Shown here piece by piece: positions 54,459 through 62,670 of a DNA stretch of 64,000 nucleotides. Source of the stretch: Conexibacter sp. DBS9H8. Lineage in GTDB: Bacteria; Actinomycetota; Thermoleophilia; Solirubrobacterales; Solirubrobacteraceae. Numbering within the stretch: the stretch's first letter is position 1; each line of letters opens with the position of its first letter. Location of the stretch: the NCBI RefSeq assembly GCF_023330685.1, contig NZ_CP097128.1, forward strand, positions 1,240,001-1,304,000, given 5' to 3'. Position numbers and translations under genes: made by a program. The notes under the pieces were generated by a model. It was not told where the DNA came from and searched no databases. It saw only the letters and a program-made list of their open reading frames with translations.

Positions 54459-55919
54459 ATGCCCGAGCCGACCTGCGCCGACCGCCCTCAGGAGCAACCG
54501 GCCCGCCGTCCCGCCAACCGGGTTCTCGTCCTCTTCGGTGCCACCGGTGACCTTGCCGCCCGCAAGTTGCTCCCGGGCCTGTTCCGCCTGTTCCAGCTCG
54601 GACTGATGCCCGAACGCTTCGCGATCATCGGATCGGGGCGTCACGCGCCCGACGACTTCACCGGCCTCGTCGCCAAGGCGCTCGACGTCGATCCCGACGA
54701 TGGTGGTGAGGAGTGGGAGCGGTTCGCCGCCACGCTCAGCTTCGTCGTCTCCAGCGCGGAGGACGGGGCCGACCTCGCGGAGGCGATCATCCGGGCAGAG
54801 GCGGAGATCGACGCGGATGGGGACCGCCTCGTCTACCTCTCCGTCCCCCCCAAAGCGGCCCCGGACATGGTCGCGATGCTCGGCCGGACCGGGATCGCGC
54901 CGGGCTGCGCGCTCGTCGTCGAGAAGCCCTTCGGACACGACCTCGCCAGCGCGAAGGCGTTCAACGCGACCCTGCACGAGGTCCTCCCCGAGGAGGCGAT
55001 CTACCGGATCGACCACTTCCTCGGCAAGGAGCCGGTCCAGAACCTGCTCGCGCTTCGCTTCGCCAACGGCATCTTCGAGCCGATCTGGAACCGAGACCAC
55101 ATCACCTCGGTCCAGATCGACGTTCCCGAGGCGCTCGACATCGAGGGCCGGGCCGGTTTCTATGAGCAGACCGGCGCCTTCCGGGACATGGTCGTCACTC
55201 ACCTGCTGCAGATCCTCGCCGTCGTCGCCCTCGAGCCGCCGTCACGGATCGACCCGGAGGCGCTGCACCGCGAGCGGACCAAGGTGTTCGAGTCACTCGT
55301 GCGCCTCGACGCCGGCCGGGCGGTGTTCGGTCAGTACGACGGCTACCGAGACAGTGACGGCGTTGCCGACGACTCGCAGGTGGAGACCTTCGTCGCGCTC
55401 GAGGCGCGCATCGACACCTGGCGGTGGGCCGGCGTGCCCTTCTACCTGCGGACCGGCAAGGCCCTCGCGGAAGGGCGGCGCACCGTCACGATCGCGTTCC
55501 GACCGGCGCCGCTGCGCGTGTTCGGCGGCGCGGCGCCTGACGGCTCGACGCGGCCCTCCGAGCTCGTCCTCGAACTCTCCGACGATCCGCGGGCGGCGAT
55601 CCATGTCCAGGCCAAGGTCCCCGGGCCCGGCCTCCGCCTCGGTCCCGCCGCCTTCACCCTTGATGTCGGCGCCGACTTTCGTCAGGACGGGTTTGAGGCC
55701 TACGCCCGCCTCCTGCACGACGTGATGACCGGTGACCGGCTGTTGTTCACCCGGTCTGAGCAGATCGAGGCGCTGTGGGCGGCCGCCCAGCCGCTGCTCG
55801 ATGCCCCGCCACCGCTTGTTTCATACCCGCGCGGGAGCTGGGGTCCGCAGGAGGCCCAGGCGCTCGTGCCAGCCCCCGGCTGGCGGTTGCCCGAGGCGGA
55901 CATCGCCGGGCTCTCCTGA
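54459..55919 (+). CDS. zwf: glucose-6-phosphate 1-dehydrogenase
   Basis: The 486-residue enzyme oxidises glucose 6-phosphate to 6-phosphogluconolactone with NADP. It has the coenzyme fold LVLFGATGDLAARKLLPGLF, the catalytic/substrate signature YRIDHFLGKEPVQNLLALRF, VEKPFGHDLASA, and the C-terminal FYLRTGKALAEGRRTVTIAF. Length is normal. It stands alone, without pgl, gnd or opcA, between a tandem repeat and ilvD. The start is set by the -10-like TAAGGT and by the family N-terminus; the frame upstream runs through the tandem repeat. Confidence 0.95.
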   Translation: MPEPTCADRPQEQPARRPANRVLVLFGATGDLAARKLLPGLFRLFQLGLMPERFAIIGSGRHAPDDFTGLVAKALDVDPDDGGEEWERFAATLSFVVSSAEDGADLAEAIIRAEAEIDADGDRLVYLSVPPKAAPDMVAMLGRTGIAPGCALVVEKPFGHDLASAKAFNATLHEVLPEEAIYRIDHFLGKEPVQNLLALRFANGIFEPIWNRDHITSVQIDVPEALDIEGRAGFYEQTGAFRDMVVTHLLQILAVVALEPPSRIDPEALHRERTKVFESLVRLDAGRAVFGQYDGYRDSDGVADDSQVETFVALEARIDTWRWAGVPFYLRTGKALAEGRRTVTIAFRPAPLRVFGGAAPDGSTRPSELVLELSDDPRAAIHVQAKVPGPGLRLGPAAFTLDVGADFRQDGFEAYARLLHDVMTGDRLLFTRSEQIEALWAAAQPLLDAPPPLVSYPRGSWGPQEAQALVPAPGWRLPEADIAGLS

Positions 55920-55964
55920 GCGGCCCGAAGATGCTCATCGCCCTGCTGCCCGGCCCCGCAGCGG

Positions 55965-55970
55965 TAGCCT
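55965..55970 (+). promoter_or_regulatory. -10 box (TAGCCT) before ilvD
   Basis: TAGCCT ends 6 nt before the ilvD ATG, a leaderless arrangement like zwf and greA. Confidence 0.4.
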
Positions 55971-55976
55971 CCAGAC

Positions 55977-57869
55977 ATGCCCGCTCTTCGCTCCCGCACC
56001 GTCACCCACGGCCGCAACATGGCCGGCGCCCGCGCGCTGTTGCGGGCCGCCGGCGTTGCCCGTGAGGACATCGGTCACAAGCCGATCGTCGCCGTCGTCA
56101 ACTCCTACACCCAGTTCGTCCCGGGGCACACCCATCTCAAGCCGGTCGGGGAGATCGTCGCCGCGGCGGTCAGCGCCGCGGGCGGTATCCCGCGGGAGTT
56201 CAACACGATCGCCGTCGACGACGGGATCGCGATGGGTCACGGCGGCATGCTCTACAGCCTGCCGAGTCGTGACCTGATCGCCGACAGCGTCGAGTACATG
56301 GTCAACGCCCACTGCGCCGACGCGCTCGTCTGCATCTCCAACTGCGACAAGATCACCCCGGGGATGCTCAACGCCGCCCTCCGGCTCAACCTCCCGACGG
56401 TGTTCGTCTCCGGCGGCCCGATGGAGGGCGGGACTGCGACGCTGGTGGACGGAACCGTCCGCAAGGGGCTCAACCTGATCACCGCGATCGCCGACGCCGT
56501 CAACGACGAGGTCTCGGACGAGGACATCGCCCGGATCGAGGAGGCCGCCTGCCCGACGTGTGGCTCCTGCAGCGGCATGTTCACCGCCAACTCGATGAAC
56601 TGTCTGACCGAGGCGCTCGGACTCAGCCTTCCCGGCAACGGGTCGACGCTGGCCACCCACACGCTGCGCCGGCGCCTGTACGAGGACGCCGGCCGGCTCG
56701 TCGTCGAGCTGTGTGAGCGCTACTACGACCGCGACGACGACTCCGTGCTTCCGCGCAGCATCGCCACCCGCCCGGCGTTCGAGAACGCGATCGCCCTCGA
56801 CATCGCGATGGGCGGCTCGACCAACACCGTCCTGCACGTGCTCGCTGCCGCCCAGGAGGCCGAGCTCGACTTCACGATGGCCGACATCGACGCGATCTCC
56901 AAGCGGGTCCCGTGCCTGTGCAAGGTCGCCCCCAACGGCACCTATCTGATGGAGGACGTCCACCGCGCCGGCGGGATCCCCGCCATCCTCGGCGAGCTGC
57001 ACCGCGGCGGCCTGCTCGCGACCGATGTCCACACCGTCCACGCCGCCGGGATCGACGAGTGGCTCGGCGCCTGGGACGTCCGCAGTCCGCGCCCCTCGGA
57101 GGCGGCGATCGACCTGTTCCACGCCGCCCCCGGCTGTCGCCGCAGCGCGGAGGCGTTCTCTCAGTCTGAACGGTGGGAGAGCCTCGACACCGACGCCGCC
57201 AACGGATGCATCCACGATCTCAGTCACGCCTACTCGACCGACGGTGGCCTGGCGATCCTCTACGGCAACCTGGCGACCCGCGGCGCGGTCGTCAAGACCG
57301 CCGGGGTGGACGAGTCGTTGTGGACCTTCTCCGGGCCCGCCGTCGTCGTCGAGTCCCAGGAGGACGCCGTCGAGGTGATCCTCAACGACACCGTCAAGCC
57401 CGGTGACGTCGTCGTCATCCGCTACGAGGGTCCACGGGGCGGCCCCGGGATGCAGGAGATGCTCTACCCGACCTCCTATCTCAAGGGCCGCGGCCTCGGC
57501 AAGGCGTGTGCCCTGATCACCGACGGCCGCTTCTCCGGCGGCACCTCCGGATTGTCGATCGGCCACGCCTCACCGGAGGCGGCGGCGGGCGGGACGATCG
57601 CCCTTGTCGAGACGGGTGACCTCATCAGCATCGACATCCCCCACCGCCGCCTCCAGCTCGAGGTGTCCGAGGAGGAGCTCGCCGAGCGCCGTGAGCGGAT
57701 CGAGTCCGCCGGTGGGTACGCCCCCAAGCTGCGTGACCGCCCCGTCAGTCCCGCCCTGCGCGCCTACGCGCTGATGGCGACCTCGGCCGACACCGGCGCG
57801 GTCCGGGATGTCGACGCGGTCGCGCGGGCGATGGCGGCCGCCGCGGCCGCCAAGCCGATCTCCGTCTGA
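55977..57869 (+). CDS. ilvD: dihydroxy-acid dehydratase
   Basis: The 630-residue Fe-S dehydratase converts 2,3-dihydroxy-isovalerate and -methylvalerate to the 2-keto acids of valine and isoleucine synthesis. It is of the longer E. coli-like type: [18 protein letters not shown] at the start, [20 protein letters not shown], cluster cysteines in [12 protein letters not shown] and [20 protein letters not shown], and [20 protein letters not shown] near the end. Because it follows zwf, 6-phosphogluconate dehydratase (Edd) was considered, but the N-terminal and cluster motifs are IlvD-like. A 10-bp hairpin follows the stop. Confidence 0.92.
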   Translation: MPALRSRTVTHGRNMAGARALLRAAGVAREDIGHKPIVAVVNSYTQFVPGHTHLKPVGEIVAAAVSAAGGIPREFNTIAVDDGIAMGHGGMLYSLPSRDLIADSVEYMVNAHCADALVCISNCDKITPGMLNAALRLNLPTVFVSGGPMEGGTATLVDGTVRKGLNLITAIADAVNDEVSDEDIARIEEAACPTCGSCSGMFTANSMNCLTEALGLSLPGNGSTLATHTLRRRLYEDAGRLVVELCERYYDRDDDSVLPRSIATRPAFENAIALDIAMGGSTNTVLHVLAAAQEAELDFTMADIDAISKRVPCLCKVAPNGTYLMEDVHRAGGIPAILGELHRGGLLATDVHTVHAAGIDEWLGAWDVRSPRPSEAAIDLFHAAPGCRRSAEAFSQSERWESLDTDAANGCIHDLSHAYSTDGGLAILYGNLATRGAVVKTAGVDESLWTFSGPAVVVESQEDAVEVILNDTVKPGDVVVIRYEGPRGGPGMQEMLYPTSYLKGRGLGKACALITDGRFSGGTSGLSIGHASPEAAAGGTIALVETGDLISIDIPHRRLQLEVSEEELAERRERIESAGGYAPKLRDRPVSPALRAYALMATSADTGAVRDVDAVARAMAAAAAAKPISV

Positions 57870-57879
57870 GGGTGGTGTC

Positions 57880-57904
57880 GGGGGCGCTCTGCCGGAGCGC
57901 CCCC
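57880..57904 (+). terminator. ilvD terminator hairpin
   Basis: GGGGGCGCTC, a 5-nt loop and GAGCGCCCCC form a perfect 10-bp stem starting 11 nt after the ilvD stop. No U-run follows. Confidence 0.6.
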
Positions 57905-57984
57905 GCCCCGCTGCGCGCCCCGGCCCGCCCCGATGCGCGCCCCGCTGCGCCCCCCGGCCCGCCCCGATGCGCGCCCCGCTGCGC
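57905..57984. repeat. 34-bp GC-rich tandem repeat, about 2.4 copies
   Basis: The block GCCCCGCTGCGC recurs at 57905, 57939 and 57973, exactly 34 bp apart. The sequence between the first two pairs is nearly identical (CCGGCCCGCCCCGATGCGC core). It lies in the intergenic space after the ilvD terminator. Confidence 0.85.
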
Positions 57985-58029
57985 GGGGCCCCGGCCCGCG
58001 CGTCGCCGGATCCGGCCGTCCCGCCGCCC

Positions 58030-58078
58030 AACGAGGGGGGACTTTTGCGTCCTGTGAACACACAAGTCCCCCCTCGTT
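58030..58078. terminator. 15-bp perfect inverted repeat between convergent genes
   Basis: AACGAGGGGGGACTT (58030-58044) and AAGTCCCCCCTCGTT (58064-58078) are exact reverse complements around a 19-nt loop, which itself contains TGTG-AA-CACA. Located between the 3' ends of ilvD and the channel-like gene, it is a plausible bidirectional terminator. Confidence 0.6.
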
Positions 58079-58101
58079 CCTCCGAGTCGCCCGCGGTCTG
58101 C

Positions 58102-59256
58102 TCAGATCGACCGCCAGAGGTGCTCGGGGTCGCGGACCCGCGGGGCGAACAGGGCGGCGCTGATGTGCTCGGCGACGAGCTGGTTCGCGTCGACGATCTC
58201 CCCGAGATGGAGCAGCGACTCGGTCTCCGCGGCGACGTTCCCGTCCCCGAGCCGGAGCACGAGCGGCACCCCGGGCCGGACGTCACTGGCGGCGAGGCCG
58301 ATCGCGACGTTGGTGAGGTCATCGGAGGTGACCGCCGCGACGACCGCGGCCCGGCGGACCCCGAGCAGCTCGAGGGTCGCGCGGTCGTCCCCCCGTCCGA
58401 TCGTCAGCGGGATCCCCGCCTCCGCCGCGAGCCGGACACAGGGCGCGTCGAAGCTGCGCTCGAGGGCGAGCACGGGGACCCCGCGCTTCTGCAGGGCCTG
58501 GGCGAGCCGGAAGCCGATCTGGCCAAAGCCGATGAGGATCGCGTGACCGTGAGCGGGGGCTCGTCGCGGTCCGAAGATCGTCGTCAGGCGCGGCCGGCCG
58601 AGCCGTTTGACGAGCGCGGCGGTGAAGATCGCCACGAGCACGACGGAGGTGATCGTGGTCGCCGTTGAGACGAGCTTGAACCAGGAGGCGGCGTGGGTCG
58701 AGTTGGGTACGTCAGCGACCGTCGCCACCGACCGGGTGCTGAAGTAGAGGGCGTTGACGACCCCGTCGTGCAAGGCGATCACCGTCAGCAGCGTCTGGAG
58801 GGTGAGTACCCCGATCAGGCCCGCGCCGGCCCGGAGCATCAGGGTGAGGGCGTCATCGACGATCCGCAGCCCGGCCCGCAGCCCCGCCCCGCTGCAGTCG
58901 GCGTGGCCACAGCAGCGGCGGGCGAGCGCGTCGGCGACGAGGTCGGCCGTCGCGACCACGTGCACGAAGGAGACGATCTCGGAGAACCGGTGCAGGATCG
59001 ACCGGTCAAAGAACGTTGCCCACAGCTCGAGGTCGGGCCGGACGTGGGCGCTGAGCAGGCTGAGTCGCAGGGCGAGCGCGTCGTCGTGGGTGAGGACGGC
59101 GACCGCCGTCCAGCCGTCCTCGCTCAGTCGCCGCGTGAGCTCCGCGTCGGAGCCGGCGAGCACCGCCTCCGCGCTGCCCCCGCCGGCGCCGACTTGGTGG
59201 ACGAGCGCGTCAGCGAGGCTGCGACGGTCGCCGAGGATGAGCAGGCGTTCGGTCAT
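58102..59256 (-). CDS. TrkA-domain / ion-channel-like membrane protein with altered pore
   Basis: The 384-residue protein has an N-terminal Rossmann-like domain (RLLILGDRRSLADALVHQVG). Two transmembrane helices enclose a pore-loop-like segment (about 135-235), and a C-terminal TrkA-N/RCK domain follows (AILIGFGQIGFRLAQALQKR, VAAVTSDDLTNVAIGLAAS). This is the layout of two-RCK potassium-channel-family proteins. The expected selectivity filter T-V-G-Y-G is replaced by ATVADV within YFSTRSVATVADVPNS. Selectivity for potassium is therefore doubtful; it may be a different channel or a regulatory protein. Confidence 0.75.
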   Translation of the reverse strand: MTERLLILGDRRSLADALVHQVGAGGGSAEAVLAGSDAELTRRLSEDGWTAVAVLTHDDALALRLSLLSAHVRPDLELWATFFDRSILHRFSEIVSFVHVVATADLVADALARRCCGHADCSGAGLRAGLRIVDDALTLMLRAGAGLIGVLTLQTLLTVIALHDGVVNALYFSTRSVATVADVPNSTHAASWFKLVSTATTITSVVLVAIFTAALVKRLGRPRLTTIFGPRRAPAHGHAILIGFGQIGFRLAQALQKRGVPVLALERSFDAPCVRLAAEAGIPLTIGRGDDRATLELLGVRRAAVVAAVTSDDLTNVAIGLAASDVRPGVPLVLRLGDGNVAAETESLLHLGEIVDANQLVAEHISAALFAPRVRDPEHLWRSI

Positions 59257-59319
59257 CGTGGGCGCCGATTGTGTCAGCGCGGTCAGGGCCTGTCAGCCGG
59301 TCCCGGATCGGGAGGCCCC

Positions 59320-60126
59320 TCAGGCCGTCCCGGCCGGGCCGACCGTGGGCCCGGCCACCGGGCCGGGCCCCGGTTCGAAGCTGGGCGTCGCCTCGCCGGC
59401 GAGGCGGCCGCCGGCCGCCAGGCGCATCAGTTCGCTGTCGAGGGCGATCTCGACCCCGTCGATTTGCTCGATGCTCGCCGGCTCCGCCCGTCCGGCCCCA
59501 CCGTCGGGCCGCCCTGGACCGTCACTCACCGCGGCCGTCGCCCGCGAGCCGATCTCATGGTCATAGCCCCGCCACGCCTGGGCGCGGATCCGCTCCCGTA
59601 CCCCGCCGTGGACGAGGGCGAGCAGCTCGGTCGCCGCCCGCCCCGCTCGGTCAGCGAGGGACCGGTCCCCCCAGTCCTCGGCGGAGGCGAACACGGCGGT
59701 CGGCACGGTGAGCGCGCGGAAGTAGCCGAACAGGGTGCGCAGGGCCTCGTCGGCGACGAGCGCGTGCCGCGCCGTGCCCGCCGTCGCCGCCAACAGCACC
59801 GGGGTCCCGATCAGCAGGTCATCGTCGACGAGGTCGATGAAGGAGGTGAACAGCCCGCTGACGGTCGCCTTGTAGACGGGCGTCGCGGCGATCACCCCGT
59901 CGGCCTCGGCGAGGGCGGCGATCGCCTGCTCCACCCCTGGGCCGATCAGCCCCGAGATGAGGCCGGTGGCGATCTCCGTGGCGAGGTGGCGCAGATCGAC
60001 CATCCGCACGGTCACCGTGATCCCCTCGCCCTCGGCGCGCGCCACGATCTCCCGGATGATCCGGTCAGCGAGCATCCGTGTCGCCGACGGGTCAGAGACG
60101 CCCGCGTTGAGCGTGACGAGCTTCAT
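59320..60126 (-). CDS. NADPH-dependent FMN reductase, CE1759 family
   Basis: The 268-residue flavodoxin-fold reductase begins KLVTLNAGVSDPSATRMLAD and has the FMN-loop ATPVYKATVSGLFTSFIDLV and a LLAATAGTARHALVADEALR segment. These are typical of FMN reductases partnered with luciferase-like monooxygenases (TIGR04037/CE1759 type). It overlaps the monooxygenase gene by four bases. It would supply reduced FMN to that enzyme. A Gly/Pro-rich C-terminal tail of about 70 residues has no obvious fold. Confidence 0.85.
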   Translation of the reverse strand: MKLVTLNAGVSDPSATRMLADRIIREIVARAEGEGITVTVRMVDLRHLATEIATGLISGLIGPGVEQAIAALAEADGVIAATPVYKATVSGLFTSFIDLVDDDLLIGTPVLLAATAGTARHALVADEALRTLFGYFRALTVPTAVFASAEDWGDRSLADRAGRAATELLALVHGGVRERIRAQAWRGYDHEIGSRATAAVSDGPGRPDGGAGRAEPASIEQIDGVEIALDSELMRLAAGGRLAGEATPSFEPGPGPVAGPTVGPAGTA

Positions 60127-61322
60127 GCCGGGGCCGTCGCCGGGACCTCGCTCACCGACGCAGGCGTGTCCTGGTAGGGGCGGCCGGCGGCGGTGAGGTT
60201 GTCGCCGCGGTCGGCGTTGGGCCGGAACTGGCGGGTCGGCCCGTCGCCGTAGCGGGCGCGGACGAGGCTCGCGTGGGTCGGCGGATCCGAGGGGGCCTCG
60301 GGATCGCGCCGGGACTCGAACTCGCGCCGCAGCACCGGCACCACCTCAGAGCCGAGCAGTTCGATCTGCTCGAGCACGGTGGCGAGCGGCAGCCCGGCGT
60401 GGTCGATCAGGAACAGCTGGCGCTGATAGTCGCCGAACGCCTCCCGGAAGGAGAGCGTCTTCTCGATCACCTCCTGGGGGGAGCCGACCGCGAGCGGTGT
60501 GCGGGCGGAGAAGTCCTCCAGGGAGGGGCCGTGACCGTAGACGGGCGCGTTGTCGAAGTAGGGGCGGAAGGCGCGCTTGGCGTCCTGGGAGTTCTTGGCG
60601 ATGAAGGCCTGACCGCCGAGGCCGACGATCGCCTGCTTCTCGGTCCCGTGTCCGTGGTGGGCAAAGCGACGCCGGTAGAAGCCGATCAGGCGCTGGTAGT
60701 GCTCCTTGGGCCAGAAGATGTTGTTGGCGAAGTAGCCGTTGCCGTAGAAAGCGGCCTGCTCGGCGATCTCGGGGGTCCGGATCGAGCCGTGCCAGACGAA
60801 CGGGGGCACCCCGTCGAGCGGACGTGGCGTTGCGGTGAACCCCTGCAGCGGCGTCCGGAACCGGCCCTCGAAGTCGACGACGTCCTCCCGCCAGAGGCGG
60901 TGGAGCAGGTTGTAGTTCTCCAGGGCGAGGGGCAGGGACTGGCGGATGTCCTTGCCGAACCACGGGTACACCGGCGCGGTGTTGCCGCGTCCGAAGGTGA
61001 CGTCGACCCGCCCCCCGCTGAGGTGCTGGAGCATCGCGTAGTCCTCGGCGAGCCGGACCGGGTCGTTGGTGGTGATGTGGGCGATCGAGGTGGTGAAGAT
61101 GAGCCGCTCGGTGACCGCGGCGAGGTAGGCCATCAGTGTCGTCGGGGACGAGTTGACGAACGGCGCGTTGTGGTGCTCGCCGATGGCGAGCACGTCGAGC
61201 CCCGCCGCCTCCGCGGTCCGGGCGATCTGCACGTACCCCTGGATCCGTTCCGCCTCCGACGGCGTCGCGCCGGTCACGGGGTCTTGTGTGATGTCTGAGA
61301 CCGAGAAGATTCCGAACTGCAT
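60123..61322 (-). CDS. LLM-class FMN-dependent monooxygenase, CE1758 family
   Basis: The 399-residue bacterial-luciferase-like enzyme starts MQFGIFSVSDIT with a GGAGGTGG ribosome-binding site 5 nt upstream. It has AGLDVLAIGEHHNAPFVNSS, TERLIFTTSIAHITTNDPVR, LQHLSGGRVDVTFGRG and GVPPFVWHGSIRTPEIAEQA, the usual TIM-barrel flavin-site pattern, matching the CE1758/TIGR04036 type that is paired with the reductase downstream. The substrate is unknown; desulfonation, Baeyer-Villiger or aldehyde oxidation are family possibilities. A palindrome lies in its promoter region. Confidence 0.88.
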   Translation of the reverse strand: MQFGIFSVSDITQDPVTGATPSEAERIQGYVQIARTAEAAGLDVLAIGEHHNAPFVNSSPTTLMAYLAAVTERLIFTTSIAHITTNDPVRLAEDYAMLQHLSGGRVDVTFGRGNTAPVYPWFGKDIRQSLPLALENYNLLHRLWREDVVDFEGRFRTPLQGFTATPRPLDGVPPFVWHGSIRTPEIAEQAAFYGNGYFANNIFWPKEHYQRLIGFYRRRFAHHGHGTEKQAIVGLGGQAFIAKNSQDAKRAFRPYFDNAPVYGHGPSLEDFSARTPLAVGSPQEVIEKTLSFREAFGDYQRQLFLIDHAGLPLATVLEQIELLGSEVVPVLRREFESRRDPEAPSDPPTHASLVRARYGDGPTRQFRPNADRGDNLTAAGRPYQDTPASVSEVPATAPA

Positions 61323-61363
61323 CTGACCACCTCCAATGATGTCGTGTCGATCAGCGTAGCAGG

Positions 61364-61381
61364 TAGTTGAGGACACAACTA
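61364..61381. promoter_or_regulatory. inverted repeat TAGTTG-N6-CAACTA upstream of the monooxygenase
   Basis: A perfect 6-bp inverted repeat with a 6-bp spacer sits about 42 bp upstream of the luciferase-like gene and before greA. It is AT-richer than its surroundings and suits a dimeric repressor (MarR or HxlR-like). No regulator gene is adjacent. Confidence 0.45.
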
Positions 61382-61404
61382 AGGGTGCGATGGCCGGGGG
61401 CGTC

Positions 61405-61410
61405 TAGGAT
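61405..61410 (+). promoter_or_regulatory. -10 box (TAGGAT) before greA
   Basis: TAGGAT ends 7 nt before the greA ATG at 61418, consistent with a leaderless transcript. Confidence 0.4.
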
Positions 61411-61417
61411 CGGCGGG

Positions 61418-61888
61418 ATGGATGCGATCGAGATGACCGAGGCGGAGTTGACCCGCCTGCGGGCGGAACTGGATGAGCTGGAAGGGGACGGCCGTCACCA
61501 GATGGCCGCCCGGATCAAGACCGCCCGCGAGTGGGGTGATCTCAAGGAGAACGCGGAATATCACGCGGCCAAGGAGGCCCAGGCGCACCTGGAGACGAAG
61601 ATCGCTCGCCTCCGCGAGCAGCTGCGTGCCGCCGTCCTCGTCGCCGAGCCGGCCACCGTCGCCGCCGGCCTCGTCCGCCACGGTGCGACCGTCACGGTCA
61701 CCGACCTCAGCACCGAGAAGGAACAGACCTTCACGATCGTCTCCCCCAACGATGCCCGTCCGGCCGAGGGCCACATCTCCTCCGCCTCCCCGGTCGCCCA
61801 GGCCCTCGTCGGCCACCGGTTGGGTGAGGTCGCGACCGTCGCCACGCCCAAGGGCCAGCGGCGGCTGCGGATCGACACGATCGCCTAG
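61418..61888 (+). CDS. greA: transcription elongation factor GreA
   Basis: The 156-residue protein has the GreA coiled-coil N-terminal domain with MTEAELTRLRAELDEL and the signature ARIKTAREWGDLKENAEYHA. The last contains the acidic tip residues (D-x-x-E) that stimulate RNA cleavage by stalled polymerase. The C-terminal FKBP-like domain includes FTIVSPNDARPAEGHIS and SPVAQALVGHRLGE. Length is normal. It is monocistronic. Confidence 0.95.
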   Translation: MDAIEMTEAELTRLRAELDELEGDGRHQMAARIKTAREWGDLKENAEYHAAKEAQAHLETKIARLREQLRAAVLVAEPATVAAGLVRHGATVTVTDLSTEKEQTFTIVSPNDARPAEGHISSASPVAQALVGHRLGEVATVATPKGQRRLRIDTIA

Positions 61889-61994
61889 GGCGGTCGCCGG
61901 CGCCGCTCCCGCGGGTCGACTCGGTGGTCGACCCGCCGGGCCGGGTTCGCTGAGGGCGGGCGTGGTCGCCCTGGGGGCGAGGTGACCGCGCGGA

Positions 61995-62648
61995 TCAGGC
62001 GTGGCCGGGGTGGGCCTGGGCGGCGGCGCTGTCGCCGACGACCTGCCAGAACGCGATCAGGGACGCGATCAGGGTGCCCTCAGAACAGGGGAGCGTTCCG
62101 TCGAGCCAGTCGAGGATCACCTGGCTCGTGCCGCCGACGAGCATCGCCGCGGCGATGTCGACGCTCGCGGCGGCGCCGAGGACGTGCAGGTCCCGGCCGG
62201 TTCTCGCGGCGGTGCTGACGAGCCGGTGGATCGCCGCGCTGCGGTGGCCGGCGGCCCGGTCGCTCGCCGGCACGACTCCGAACAGCACGCGTGCGCGCCT
62301 GGGGTCGTCGGTGAGGTGGTGGACGAAGGCGGCGATGCCGCGGGTCGCAGCCTCCTCCGGGGTTGCTCCGGTCGGGATCGCCGCGAGCGTGACGGCGATC
62401 GCCGCGTCCGCGAGGCTCGCGGTGAGCGCGCCGACGAGGGCATCGAGATCGGCGAAGCTCTCATAGAAGTAGCGCTTGTTGAGGCCCGCGGCCCGGCAGA
62501 CCGCGTCGATCCGCAGGGCTCGCCACCCGTCGGCGGCGACGAGGGTGAAGGCGGCGTCGATCAGGGCCTCGCGACGTCCGGCGGCTCGGTCCTCGCCGGT
62601 TCGGCCGGCGTAGGCGCGTCGCTCCGTTGGCGGTTTGACGTCCGACAT
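61995..62648 (-). CDS. TetR-family transcriptional regulator
   Basis: The 217-residue regulator has a TetR helix-turn-helix (REALIDAAFTLVAADGWRAL, DAVCRAAGLNKRYFYESFAD) and a helical ligand domain with GGTSQVILDWLDGTL near the C-terminus. The ATG at 62648 follows a 22-bp imperfect palindrome that also lies directly upstream of the divergent P450, so it most likely represses itself and the P450. The ligand is unknown. Confidence 0.88.
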   Translation of the reverse strand: MSDVKPPTERRAYAGRTGEDRAAGRREALIDAAFTLVAADGWRALRIDAVCRAAGLNKRYFYESFADLDALVGALTASLADAAIAVTLAAIPTGATPEEAATRGIAAFVHHLTDDPRRARVLFGVVPASDRAAGHRSAAIHRLVSTAARTGRDLHVLGAAASVDIAAAMLVGGTSQVILDWLDGTLPCSEGTLIASLIAFWQVVGDSAAAQAHPGHA

Positions 62649-62669
62649 CTGGAACCGTACAGTACCAGA
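62648..62669. promoter_or_regulatory. 22-bp TetR operator between tetR-like and P450 genes
   Basis: The site begins TCTGGAACCGTAC and ends GTACCAGA; 18 of 22 positions are symmetric about a central GTAC. It overlaps the first base of the TetR start codon and ends 2 bp before the P450 ATG. A bound dimer would block both genes. Confidence 0.65.
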
Positions 62670-62670
62670 A

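Noticed and set aside
55977..57869. 6-phosphogluconate dehydratase (Edd) because it follows zwf
   Set aside because: N-terminal [12 protein letters not shown] and the cysteine motifs are IlvD-type; no eda nearby.
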